Source: Anaerolineales bacterium (GTDB taxonomy: Bacteria; Chloroflexota; Anaerolineae; 4572-78; J111). Taken from it: 64,000 bases of DNA. Positions 17,671 to 25,247 of the stretch are shown here, piece by piece. The stretch spans positions 372,001 to 436,000 of the forward strand of contig JABTUW010000006.1 of NCBI GenBank assembly GCA_015075185.1. The letters run 5' to 3'. Each line of letters begins with the position of its first letter. The first letter of the stretch is position 1. The notes beneath the pieces are model-generated. The model was given only the letters and a program-made list of their open reading frames with translations. It had not been told where the DNA came from and did not search any database. The position numbers and the translations under genes were made by a program.

Positions 17671-20262
17671 TTACGTATCCAGAACTTCGCGCACTTTATG
17701 CGCTAACCCGGGCGGGGTAAAAGGTTTTTGTAGAAAGGCGACGCCCGTCTCCAAAACTCCGTGATGAAGGATAGTCTCCTCGGTGTAGCCCGACATATAG
17801 AGCACTTTCATTTGAGGTCGAAGCTTGCGCAGCCGTTCGGCCAGTTCCGGGCCGCTCATTTGCGGCATGACCACATCAGTTGCCAACAGCTCAATGATAC
17901 CTTCGTGTTGTTGGCTAATTAAAAGGGCCTCCCGGCCATAGGCGGCCTCCAACACGTGATAACCGTGCTTCAATAAAACTGTCCGGGTCAGTTCCCGGAC
18001 TAAATCCTCGTCTTCCACCAGCAGGATAGTTTCATGGCCGTGCGGCCCTTCATCCATTTGTTCTTGTTCAGCCAGCTCAATCGCCTGTTCTACCGCAGGT
18101 AGAAAAAATTTAAATGTGGTTCCAACGCCAACTTGGCTCGAGACATCAATATGACCGTTGCTTTGGGTCACAATGCCGTAAACGGTAGCCAGACCCAGGC
18201 CCGTGCCCTCGAACTTCCCCTTGGTGGTAAAGAATGGCTCAAAGATGTGGGGCAGGATATCTGCTTCTATCCCGGTGCCGGTATCTTTGACCGCTAACAT
18301 CACATACCACCCCGGCTTTAACTCCATGCGTTGGCGGGTGTAAGCTTCATCCAGCATTACATTGGCTGTTTCAATGGTCAGTTCCCCGCCGCCAAGCATG
18401 GCATCCCGTGCGTTGACCACCAGATTTAAGAGGACTTGTTCAATCTGTCCAGGATCGGCCTTGATCCGGCCCAAGTTCGCGCCCGGCTTTGTAACCAATT
18501 CGATATCCTCGCCAATCAACCGCCGCAGCATCTTTTCTAGATCGGCCACCACCTCGTTAAGATCCAATATCTTGGGCTGCAGCACTTGTTTGCGGCTAAA
18601 GGCCAGGAGCTGACCGGTCAACGCGGCGGCGCGCTCACCGGCTTTTTTCATTTCTTCTATGTAGTGGCGCAACGGATTTTGCTCATCCAGGTAACGCTGC
18701 AATAACAGCTCGCTGTAACCATTGATTACGGTCAATAGGTTATTAAAGTCGTGGGCTACTCCACCGGCCAGGCGGCCAACCGCCTCCATTTTTTGCGCTT
18801 GTAGAAACTGCGCCTCGAGTTGTTTGCGCTGGGTAATATCGCTAACCACACCGTAGATGATTTTTGAGGTAGGGCCGGTCGTTTCAATCCGGGCGCTGTC
18901 TCTAACCCACATAACCTCACCATCGGCCCGAATCAGGCGATACTCGATTTCGCTGTTCTGCCCCTGCGCCAGACGCAGCGTCTGCTCGGCTGCCGTCGCT
19001 CTGTCGTCGGGGTGGATAACCACCTCAGGCCAGAAACTCCAGTCAGTCAGGAAGTTTTCATAAGGATAACCGGTCAGCGTTTCAACATGGGGCGAAAGAT
19101 AGAGATTGGCCTTTGTGTCATCCTCGTCTAAGCTGGTCACATAAATCCAATCGCTGATGGAGGAGATAACTTGACGAAATCGCTCCTCGCTGGCGCGCAA
19201 AGCGGCTTCGGCCTGTTTACGTTCGGCGATTTCCTGGCGAGCCTGCTTGTACAGGCGGGCATTCTCGATGGCGTTGGCTAATTGGTCGGCGATAGCCTGG
19301 GCTATCTCCAGATCATCGGGCGTGTAGGCTCCCCGTCTCCGGCTGCCAACCAGCCAGGCTCCAATAACCTCACGCTTGTAGCGCAGGGGAACAACCATGC
19401 CGGAATGAATTCCAGCCGCTACCAGTTGTTCATCTTCGGCAAAGCGGGTATCGGCAGGGATATTGTGGCGCAGCATGGGCTGTCCATGGGCAATCACCCA
19501 GCCAGTTGCCGAGGACTTGACCGGGAATGTAGCCCCGGCAGCCGGTCCTGAATTATCTCCGGCAGCTATATGCGCCACCAGAATATGGTCCCCTTCTAAA
19601 AGGTTGATCAAGAGACGGTCGTAAGGTAGGAGCCGGGTCGTGTGGCGGGCAAAGGCATGATAAATGTCGTCGAGGTGAAGGGTTGCCGAAATCGCCCGAT
19701 CTAACTCGTGTAATATCGCCAGTTGTTGCGCCCGTCGCTCTGTTTGGACATACAGGTGCGCATTCTCGATGGCGATGGCCGTTTGATTGGCCAGGAGCTG
19801 GGCCAGAGCCACATCCTGAATCGTAAACTCCCGTTCGGCCTGCCTTGTCGCCACCTGAACAGCTCCGACGACCTGATCCTGGTACTCCATCGGCAGCACA
19901 AATAAGGTTTTGAGCTGGTCAGCTTGCATTTGGGCTAAGACAGCCGGATAAGCCGTAGCCTGGCTAAGGGTTATGTGTTGAGCCTGCCGTTCCAGCACAA
20001 CCTGTTGCATAAGCGGGAAATCGGCCAAAGCAGCCCGGCCGGGGGTAGATAGCATTTCGGGCTTGCGCAAGGGGTCAGATGCAGCCAGTACTGCCACGGT
20101 ACTGTCGTTTTCCTTGCAATAAAAAATCACACATTCCTCGACGCTTAGTAGATTAAGCATCTCCTGGATAGTAATCTGTAGCACATATTGCAGATTTGGA
20201 CTTGCAGTAATCAGCGCCTCTACTGCTGGTGAAGCGGGTAACTCTTCGTCGTATCGAGTCAT
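17671..20262 (-). CDS. Hybrid histidine kinase: GAF, GAF, PAS, HisKA, HATPase, receiver
   Basis: 863 residues, no membrane segment, so a soluble sensor. GAF1 lies at about 20-170 and GAF2 at about 190-340, each closing with the helix ANQTAIAIENAHLY or ADQLANAIENARLY. A PAS/PAC unit at about 355-480 has FRQVISSISDWIYVTS and IYGVVSDITQRKQ. The kinase has the variant H-box GGVAHDFNNLLTVINGYSE (His504), an N-box QVLLNLVVNARDAM and GTGLGLATVYGIV. The C-terminal receiver has Asp796 in LLATDVVMPQMSG. The H-box with DFNN is characteristic of the hybrid kinases whose receiver is fused C-terminally. Its output partner is not evident nearby. The PAS segment closely resembles that of the kinase at 57249-59438, so one probably arose by domain shuffling from the other. 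Confidence 0.93.
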   Translation of the reverse strand: MTRYDEELPASPAVEALITASPNLQYVLQITIQEMLNLLSVEECVIFYCKENDSTVAVLAASDPLRKPEMLSTPGRAALADFPLMQQVVLERQAQHITLSQATAYPAVLAQMQADQLKTLFVLPMEYQDQVVGAVQVATRQAEREFTIQDVALAQLLANQTAIAIENAHLYVQTERRAQQLAILHELDRAISATLHLDDIYHAFARHTTRLLPYDRLLINLLEGDHILVAHIAAGDNSGPAAGATFPVKSSATGWVIAHGQPMLRHNIPADTRFAEDEQLVAAGIHSGMVVPLRYKREVIGAWLVGSRRRGAYTPDDLEIAQAIADQLANAIENARLYKQARQEIAERKQAEAALRASEERFRQVISSISDWIYVTSLDEDDTKANLYLSPHVETLTGYPYENFLTDWSFWPEVVIHPDDRATAAEQTLRLAQGQNSEIEYRLIRADGEVMWVRDSARIETTGPTSKIIYGVVSDITQRKQLEAQFLQAQKMEAVGRLAGGVAHDFNNLLTVINGYSELLLQRYLDEQNPLRHYIEEMKKAGERAAALTGQLLAFSRKQVLQPKILDLNEVVADLEKMLRRLIGEDIELVTKPGANLGRIKADPGQIEQVLLNLVVNARDAMLGGGELTIETANVMLDEAYTRQRMELKPGWYVMLAVKDTGTGIEADILPHIFEPFFTTKGKFEGTGLGLATVYGIVTQSNGHIDVSSQVGVGTTFKFFLPAVEQAIELAEQEQMDEGPHGHETILLVEDEDLVRELTRTVLLKHGYHVLEAAYGREALLISQQHEGIIELLATDVVMPQMSGPELAERLRKLRPQMKVLYMSGYTEETILHHGVLETGVAFLQKPFTPPGLAHKVREVLDT

Positions 20263-20305
20263 TTTAACCTGGACTTCGTCTTCTCTGCCGTCTGGTGAAT
20301 AGTTT

Positions 20306-21013
20306 TTAAGTTAAAGCCTTGATTTGCTTACCCCACACTCCGGTCCATTCGGGGAGTTGCACCCAGCCCTGCCGTCGAATAGCGGCAGCCAAATCTGACC
20401 CAAAGAAGAATTCTGTCTGGCTGACCGCTTCCTCGATGCTGGTAAACCGGTAGTCGGTGCGGATGGTTTGCCGGGCGAAGTCCCACTCGCGCTCCAGCCA
20501 GGCGTAGTATTCAGCCAGATGTTCATTCGGCGGCGCGGGCGTAAGGCTGCCGGTAGTCAATGTTTCAATGATGATGAGGGCGCCTCCCGGAACGACCACT
20601 CGCTGCATTTCTCGTAAGATCCGGCCAATTTGTAGCTGCCAATCCTCCGGATACCAGCCCCGCAGGTGACCCATGGACCAGCCGGCTGTGACCACATCGG
20701 CCCAGCCGGTGGGAAAAGGAAGCCCCCGCATATCGCCCTGGGCCAGATTCCACTTGCCTTTCACTCGCTCCCGTTGGTGCTGATTTTCTTGCAGCATCGC
20801 CCCATGCAAATCAAGACCAATCACCTGAGCTGCTTGCTCACCCAGGAGAAGGGGCAAGCGCCCGGTACCGGTGCCCAAATCAAGGATACGTTTGCCGGCC
20901 AACGGAGTGACGCGTTGCAGCGCCGGCAGCAGGTTGCCTTCGTGATCTTCAGGGGTAATCAAGCGGTGATAGTCGCCCGCCCGGTAAGAATAAATGTGGC
21001 GAAAATGATCCAT
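20306..21013 (-). CDS. Class I SAM-dependent methyltransferase
   Basis: 235 residues. Motif I is ILDLGTGTGRLPLLLGE (SAM-binding glycine loop), with the acidic end of strand 2 at VIGLDLHGAML, then LAQGDMRGLPFPTGWADVV and VPGGALIIIETL. This is the UbiE/Methyltransf_11-25 type. The acceptor substrate cannot be told. It is 43 bp upstream of the hybrid kinase on the same strand, so they may be co-transcribed. Confidence 0.85.
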   Translation of the reverse strand: MDHFRHIYSYRAGDYHRLITPEDHEGNLLPALQRVTPLAGKRILDLGTGTGRLPLLLGEQAAQVIGLDLHGAMLQENQHQRERVKGKWNLAQGDMRGLPFPTGWADVVTAGWSMGHLRGWYPEDWQLQIGRILREMQRVVVPGGALIIIETLTTGSLTPAPPNEHLAEYYAWLEREWDFARQTIRTDYRFTSIEEAVSQTEFFFGSDLAAAIRRQGWVQLPEWTGVWGKQIKALT

Positions 21014-21067
21014 TTTCCGTTCATCCCAAATTATAGCATATTGTAATCAAATTGCTCATTTCTCTCG

Positions 21068-21155
21068 TATAATATAAGTAGTCAGTATTCAGATGTCAGT
21101 AGCCAGATTTAATGGTTAGATATAGTAATTTCTGATTACTGACTACTGGCTACTG
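21068..21155 (+). promoter_or_regulatory. TATAAT box and inverted repeat ahead of ECF sigma gene 1
   Basis: A TATAAT (21068-21073) stands between the divergent methyltransferase and sigma genes. Downstream of it an imperfect palindrome (CAGTAGCCAG at 21097-21106, CTGGCTACTG at 21146-21155) with repeated GTCAGTA words forms a long hairpin just before GGAGGGAT-ATG. The palindrome looks like a dispersed repeat that has landed in the leader. It could affect expression. Confidence 0.5.
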
Positions 21156-21169
21156 TTTGTTGGAGGGAT

Positions 21170-21751
21170 ATGCCCGATCTCAGCGCCCTGATCCAGCGTT
21201 GGCAGGGGGGCGACGAGCGCGCCGCCGAAGCCATTTATAACTACCACCGGGAGGCCACGTTCCGGCTGGCGTATGGCTTGCTGGGCAACACCGCCGACGC
21301 TGAAGAAGCAGCCCAGGATACTCTGACCTACGCTCTAACTCATATCAATCATTTTGACCCCGGACGGGCTACTTTTGCCACTTGGCTGCATACCATCACC
21401 GTCAGCCGCTGTCGCGACCGGCAGCGACGGCGCTGGCTGCCCACTTTCTCCTTGACTCAATGGCTACAACGAGGCCAGGACGCGCCGGATCCCGCGCCCG
21501 GCCCGGAACACCAGGCTGTTCAGAGAGAAATCCATAGCGAGGTCTGGCAGGCGGTGCAGAACTTAAGCCCGCAATTGCGGGAGGCCATTCTGCTCCGCTA
21601 CTGGGCCGACCACACCTACCAGGAGATGGCTGCCATCCTCGACTGCCCGCTGCGCACGGCGCAGTCGCGGGTGAGGCTGGCCTACGACAAGCTGCGGGCT
21701 GTATTGGCTCCGGCAGAACTTAACCATTTTGAAGAAGAGAGGGTGCAATAG
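21170..21751 (+). CDS. ECF-type RNA polymerase sigma factor 1
   Basis: 193 residues; GGAGG six bases upstream of the ATG. Region 2 is at about 10-80 (AEAIYNYHREATFRLAYGLL, DAEEAAQDTLTYAL, FATWLHTITVSRCRDRQRRR) and region 4 at about 125-185 (QNLSPQLREAILLRYWADHTYQEMAAILDC as helix-turn-helix, then RTAQSRVRLAYDKLR). It would direct RNA polymerase to a small regulon. The next gene, 146 bp downstream, encodes its probable anti-sigma with a zinc-binding motif. It is a paralogue of the sigma gene at 24624. Confidence 0.93.
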   Translation: MPDLSALIQRWQGGDERAAEAIYNYHREATFRLAYGLLGNTADAEEAAQDTLTYALTHINHFDPGRATFATWLHTITVSRCRDRQRRRWLPTFSLTQWLQRGQDAPDPAPGPEHQAVQREIHSEVWQAVQNLSPQLREAILLRYWADHTYQEMAAILDCPLRTAQSRVRLAYDKLRAVLAPAELNHFEEERVQ

Positions 21752-21778
21752 CAGGCTAAGGCTGAGGCTAAGAAAATG

Positions 21779-21887
21779 TCACTGCTTCGCGTGAGCGACC
21801 GGAGGGAGCGAAGAATCCCTCAGTTCGTTGTTGCAGGTTACCTTGTTGGAGACCCTTCGCTTCGCTCCGTTCAGAATGACCGAAAAA
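21779..21887. repeat. Dispersed GAGCGAAG-type palindromic repeat
   Basis: The segment contains CACTGCTTCGCGTGAGCGA, GGAGCGAAGAATCCCTC and GACCCTTCGCTTCGCTCCG, whose arms complement each other in part. It fills the gap between sigma gene 1 and its anti-sigma gene. It resembles the CTTCG/CGAAG repeats at 29078-29156 and 34322-34430. A stem in the transcript between the two genes may alter their ratio. Confidence 0.55.
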
Positions 21888-21897
21888 AGGATAAACC

Positions 21898-23448
21898 GTG
21901 ATCAATCATCTAACCAACGACCAACTCAATAGCTACCTCCACCAAACTCTGACCGATGCGGAACGGGAGGCGCTGGACCGTCACCTGGCCGAGTGCCCGT
22001 CGTGCCGCGCCCGGCTGGACGGCCACGAGGCGCTGCAGCGGCGGATTCATTACGAATTAGCAGCCAGCTTGCGCGGTGTCCAGTCCTCGCCTCGAATGAG
22101 CTATACAGCCATTGCCCCTCGCCTGAAACACTCAAGGAGATTTATGATGGTTCTCAAACAATCGAATCAATTTGTCTACGGGGCCTTGACCATGGCTTTA
22201 TTAGTGGCATTGGCCGTGACTTTGTACTTCTTTGTCAGCAACCTCAGCCGGCCTACCCCGACGACGCCGGAAGAAATCAAGCCAGCAACCTCTGCTCCCA
22301 CCGTAGTTAAGCCGGCAGTGGTCACGCCAACGGTAACCGTTAAGCCGACGGTCACCCCGACCGTAGAGGCTACCCCGCCTCCTGCCGATCTGAACTCAAC
22401 CGGGGCCATGTTCCGGGGCAACCCGCAGCACACCGGCTTCTTTGACACGCCGGGGCCAGAGCGGGGCGAATTAAAGTGGAAATTCAAAGCAAAGGGTATG
22501 GGGGGAGTCTCTCCGGCCATTGTGAAGGGGGTAGTCTATTTTGGCGGCGGTAGAGACAACTATCTCTATGCCGTAGATAGTGAAACCGGCCAGGAAAAAT
22601 GGAATTTTAAAACTGACGGCACGGTTGAGACTCCCGTCGTCGCCGGGGGACTGGTCTATGTCGGAAGTTGGGACAAGCATCTCTACGCGGTAGACAGTGA
22701 AACCGGCCAGGAAAAGTGGAAATTTGAAATTGGGGACCGACCATTGGCTGCCCCGACTGTCGCCAGTGGGGTAGTCTATTTTACCAGTAAGGATGGTTAC
22801 ATTTACGCGGTAGACAGCGCCAGTGGCCGGGAGCAGTGGCGGTTTAAAGCGGACGGCTGCTTTGCCACCAGCAGCAGCCCGGCGGTGGCTGAAGGACTGG
22901 TTTATGTCGGGAGTGGGAGTGCGAAAGAGTGCGGTCCGGACAGCGGCCGGCATCTCTATGCCTTGGACAGCGCCGCCGGCCAGGAGAAGTGGCGCTTTGA
23001 AGCAGCCGGCCCCATCGAATCTTCTCCGGCTGTGGCCGAAGGCGTTGTCTATTTTGGCAGCCATGACCATTATCTTTATGCCGTAAACAGCCAGACCGGT
23101 CAGGAAAAATGGAAATTTCAAACAGAAGCGCCGGTCTGGTCTTCTCCGGCGGTCGCTGACGGAGTGGTCTATTTTGGCAGTCGGGACGCCCATCTTTACG
23201 CCGTAGACAGCCAGACCGGGCAAGAGAAGTGGAAGTTTAAGGCCGGCGCGGTGGTGAACGACCCGGTGGTTGCCGGAGGAGTGGTCTATGTGGGGAGTGA
23301 TGACAACTATCTCTATGCCGTAGATACCCAGACCGGACAGGAAGCGTGGAAGTTTAAAACCGACAGCGATGTATGGCGTTCCCCCACCGTGGCCGATAGC
23401 ATTGTCTATTTTGGACTTGATAACCCTTATCTCTACGCGGTGCAGTGA
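21898..23448 (+). CDS. Zinc-finger anti-sigma factor fused through one TM to a PQQ-type beta-propeller, copy 1
   Basis: 516 residues, GTG start after AAAAAAGG. The first 45 residues carry the ZAS signature H-x3-C-x2-C (HLAECPSC) of zf-HC2 anti-sigma factors. A membrane helix follows at about 96-118 (FVYGALTMALLVALAVTLYFF), then a Thr/Pro/Val linker. The outside part (about 165-516) has at least eight repeats of the PQQ-enzyme propeller type, each with LYAVDSxTGQEKWxF. None of the residues that hold the PQQ cofactor in dehydrogenases can be assigned, so a binding propeller is more likely than an enzyme. The build suggests that a signal caught by the propeller frees sigma factor 1 (inference). 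Confidence 0.88.
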   Translation: MINHLTNDQLNSYLHQTLTDAEREALDRHLAECPSCRARLDGHEALQRRIHYELAASLRGVQSSPRMSYTAIAPRLKHSRRFMMVLKQSNQFVYGALTMALLVALAVTLYFFVSNLSRPTPTTPEEIKPATSAPTVVKPAVVTPTVTVKPTVTPTVEATPPPADLNSTGAMFRGNPQHTGFFDTPGPERGELKWKFKAKGMGGVSPAIVKGVVYFGGGRDNYLYAVDSETGQEKWNFKTDGTVETPVVAGGLVYVGSWDKHLYAVDSETGQEKWKFEIGDRPLAAPTVASGVVYFTSKDGYIYAVDSASGREQWRFKADGCFATSSSPAVAEGLVYVGSGSAKECGPDSGRHLYALDSAAGQEKWRFEAAGPIESSPAVAEGVVYFGSHDHYLYAVNSQTGQEKWKFQTEAPVWSSPAVADGVVYFGSRDAHLYAVDSQTGQEKWKFKAGAVVNDPVVAGGVVYVGSDDNYLYAVDTQTGQEAWKFKTDSDVWRSPTVADSIVYFGLDNPYLYAVQ

Positions 23449-23542
23449 GGTATTGCCTATGATTGCCTAAAAACTGCCTCTGTCTTGCTGCAATTTTAGC
23501 CAAAAACCCAACGAATGAATCACTGAACAGGAGATAAGAATT

Positions 23543-24055
23543 ATGAAACGCCGATTAACAATCTTGGCGCTTACTGCCCTGGCGGTGGCGTCGTTTATCA
23601 GTGTTGAATTGACGGTTCCCGCCCCGGCGCTCGCCGGGGGAGCGAAGCAGATAAGGGGGACCGCCATTGACGGAACCGGTACTTGTGACCCTCAAACTGA
23701 TGGTGTGGATAATCCTACTACTTTCCCCCTCTTCTTCCCGGTGGAGGAAGGGGGCTTGAATGGTTGTCTCTACACCTACGCCGAATCCTCCGAGGGCTCG
23801 CCGAGCGGGACCTACCGAGAGAGGGGGCACGAGATCTTCGTTAGCCATGACCCCAACAAACCCGGCAGGTTTGAGACGACTTACCTATTCACGGCGAAGT
23901 TCGACGAGGATGGAAACGAGATCTGGGGACGTTGTGAACATCCTATTACCGCAGGCACCGGCACAAGTGCTTTCGAGGGTGTCACCGGGCGATTTGACAT
24001 CAAGGACGACATCGCAGCGGGCAACTTCCCCTATCGAGGTCATCTACGGTTCTAA
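23543..24055 (+). CDS. Secreted protein, 170 aa, function unknown
   Basis: Signal peptide (MKRRLTILALTALAVASFIS..., probable cleavage after APALA at about residue 31). AGGAGAT upstream. The mature part is strand-rich with several Gly and acidic residues and four Cys (CDP, GCL, GRC and one in the signal region excluded), plus GTSAFEGVTGRFDIKDD near the end. That closing pattern recalls small secreted beta-barrel proteins (allene-oxide-cyclase-barrel-like or DUF3224-like), but the family is not certain. It lies directly after the anti-sigma/propeller gene and may belong to the regulon of that sigma factor (inference). Confidence 0.7.
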   Translation: MKRRLTILALTALAVASFISVELTVPAPALAGGAKQIRGTAIDGTGTCDPQTDGVDNPTTFPLFFPVEEGGLNGCLYTYAESSEGSPSGTYRERGHEIFVSHDPNKPGRFETTYLFTAKFDEDGNEIWGRCEHPITAGTGTSAFEGVTGRFDIKDDIAAGNFPYRGHLRF

Positions 24056-24077
24056 AGTTCACTCGAGCCTGAGCAAA

Positions 24078-24108
24078 CCGGGAAGTGCTGTCCACTTCCC
24101 GGCTTTTA
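24078..24108 (+). terminator. Rho-independent terminator
   Basis: Perfect 10-bp stem CCGGGAAGTG/CACTTCCCGG with a five-base loop, then CTTTTATTTTA. Ends the first sigma/anti-sigma block 23 bases after the secreted-protein stop codon. Confidence 0.88.
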
Positions 24109-24180
24109 TTTTAAAATGGTTACTTGTTGTGTTATCATGATCCCCATAGTGTAATCACTTTATCTTCTAAAGAAGGTAAA

Positions 24181-24438
24181 ATGATCAGGACTCAAATCCA
24201 ATTAACCGAGGAGCAGTCCCAAACCTTAAAGGAAATGGCCCAGGAACGGGGCGTTTCCATGGCTGAGCTGATTCGCCAGAGTATTGATAATTTTATCCGC
24301 ACCCGCAACCAACCCACTTTAGAGGAAAAACGCCGCCGGGCATTGTCTATTGTGGGACAATTCGCATCTGGAGTTCCTGACCTATCTACTGAGCATGATC
24401 GTTACCTGGCTGAGGTTTATGGAGATTTTGGTAATTGA
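24181..24438 (+). CDS. Ribbon-helix-helix (CopG/Arc-like) antitoxin-type protein
   Basis: 85 residues. The start is set at ATG 24181, preceded by AAGAAGG; the frame is open upstream but lacks a good site. The N-terminus IRTQIQLTEEQSQTLKEMA followed by ERGVSMAELIRQSIDNFI is a ribbon-helix-helix DNA-binding fold. The C-terminal tail with PDLSTEHDRYLAEVYGD is the usual toxin-contacting end of antitoxins partnered with PIN toxins. Exactly such a PIN start follows two bases after the stop, but that gene is cut short. Confidence 0.85.
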   Translation: MIRTQIQLTEEQSQTLKEMAQERGVSMAELIRQSIDNFIRTRNQPTLEEKRRRALSIVGQFASGVPDLSTEHDRYLAEVYGDFGN

Positions 24439-24440
24439 GG

Positions 24441-24527
24441 GTGTTTACTGATACCTCAGCGATTATGGCTATCCTCACTTTGTTGAACAAGGCTTCACCT
24501 GCCTCTCTTAACTCCCCTAAAATTTAA
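24441..24527 (+). pseudogene. Truncated PIN-domain toxin (VapC-like) remnant
   Basis: Two bases after the antitoxin stop, a GTG opens a 28-codon frame beginning VFTDTSAIMAIL. This matches the first strand and helix of PIN nucleases, where DTSAI/LxAIL carries the first catalytic Asp. After TLLNKASP the frame reads SLNSPKI and stops, and no further PIN motif is found in any frame before the next gene. The toxin was therefore lost by deletion or replacement while the antitoxin stayed intact. Confidence 0.75.
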
Positions 24528-24561
24528 GGTTCAATTCGGTCATTTAACGCCGCTGCCCGTG

Positions 24562-24596
24562 TATAATACTGCCAGAGTGTAGATGCTATACACTTC
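24562..24596 (+). promoter_or_regulatory. TATAAT box with short palindrome ahead of ECF sigma gene 2
   Basis: TATAAT at 24562-24567 is followed by the palindrome AGTGTA-gatgcta-TACACT (24575-24593). It lies 30-60 bases before the start of the second ECF sigma gene and is the likely start region and possible operator for it. Confidence 0.5.
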
Positions 24597-24623
24597 TCAT
24601 GAGCGGCGCAGTTACAGGTTAGG

Positions 24624-25247
24624 ATGGGGGGGAAATGTCACCAAGCGTCGGGTCAGCCGATGGAAGCTGACCTATCCGATCTCAGCGGACTAATTGAACG
24701 CTGGCAACACGGCCATGAAGCGGCGGCTGAAGCCATCTACAACCGCTGCCGGGGCGTTACCTATGGCCTGGCCTACGCCTTGCTGGGCAACACCACCGAC
24801 GCCGAGGAGGTAACCCAGGACGCCCTGACCTATGCCTTGACTCACATCAACCAATACAATCCCCGCCAAGCCAAGTTCACCACCTGGCTGCATATCATCA
24901 CTGTGAGCCGCTGCCGCAACAAACGGCGGCGACGCTTCCTCCCCCACCTGCCGCTCTTAGCCTGGCTCAAAGGCGGCGGCGATGTGCCCGACCCGGCTCC
25001 TGGCCCGGAGCGCCACGCGCTTCAAGAAGCTACCCGCAACGAAGTCTGGCAGGCCATCCAGACCTTAAGCCAACCCCTGCGCGAAGCCATTTTGCTGCGT
25101 CACTGGTCAGATTATACCTATCAGGAGATGGGCGAGATTTTGGGCTGTTCCGCCCGCATAGCCCGCAGCCGGGTACTGGCAGCCCACGAACGATTGGAAC
25201 CGTTATTAGCTCAAAACGGTTTGATTAGTATGGTTGAGAATATTTAA
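24624..25247 (+). CDS. ECF-type RNA polymerase sigma factor 2
   Basis: 207 residues from ATG 24624. The in-frame ATG at 24660 (MEADLSDLSGLIERW) aligns better with the paralogue's start and may be the true one. Region 2 is AEAIYNRCRGVTYGLAYALL, DAEEVTQDALTYAL and FTTWLHIITVSRCRNKRRRR. Region 4 is QTLSQPLREAILLRHWSDYT, QEMGEILGCS and RIARSRVLAAHERL. The stop codon overlaps the next ATG (TAATG), so sigma factor and anti-sigma are translationally coupled. A close paralogue of the gene at 21170; the two sigma/anti-sigma pairs arose by duplication of the whole module. Confidence 0.92.
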   Translation: MGGKCHQASGQPMEADLSDLSGLIERWQHGHEAAAEAIYNRCRGVTYGLAYALLGNTTDAEEVTQDALTYALTHINQYNPRQAKFTTWLHIITVSRCRNKRRRRFLPHLPLLAWLKGGGDVPDPAPGPERHALQEATRNEVWQAIQTLSQPLREAILLRHWSDYTYQEMGEILGCSARIARSRVLAAHERLEPLLAQNGLISMVENI

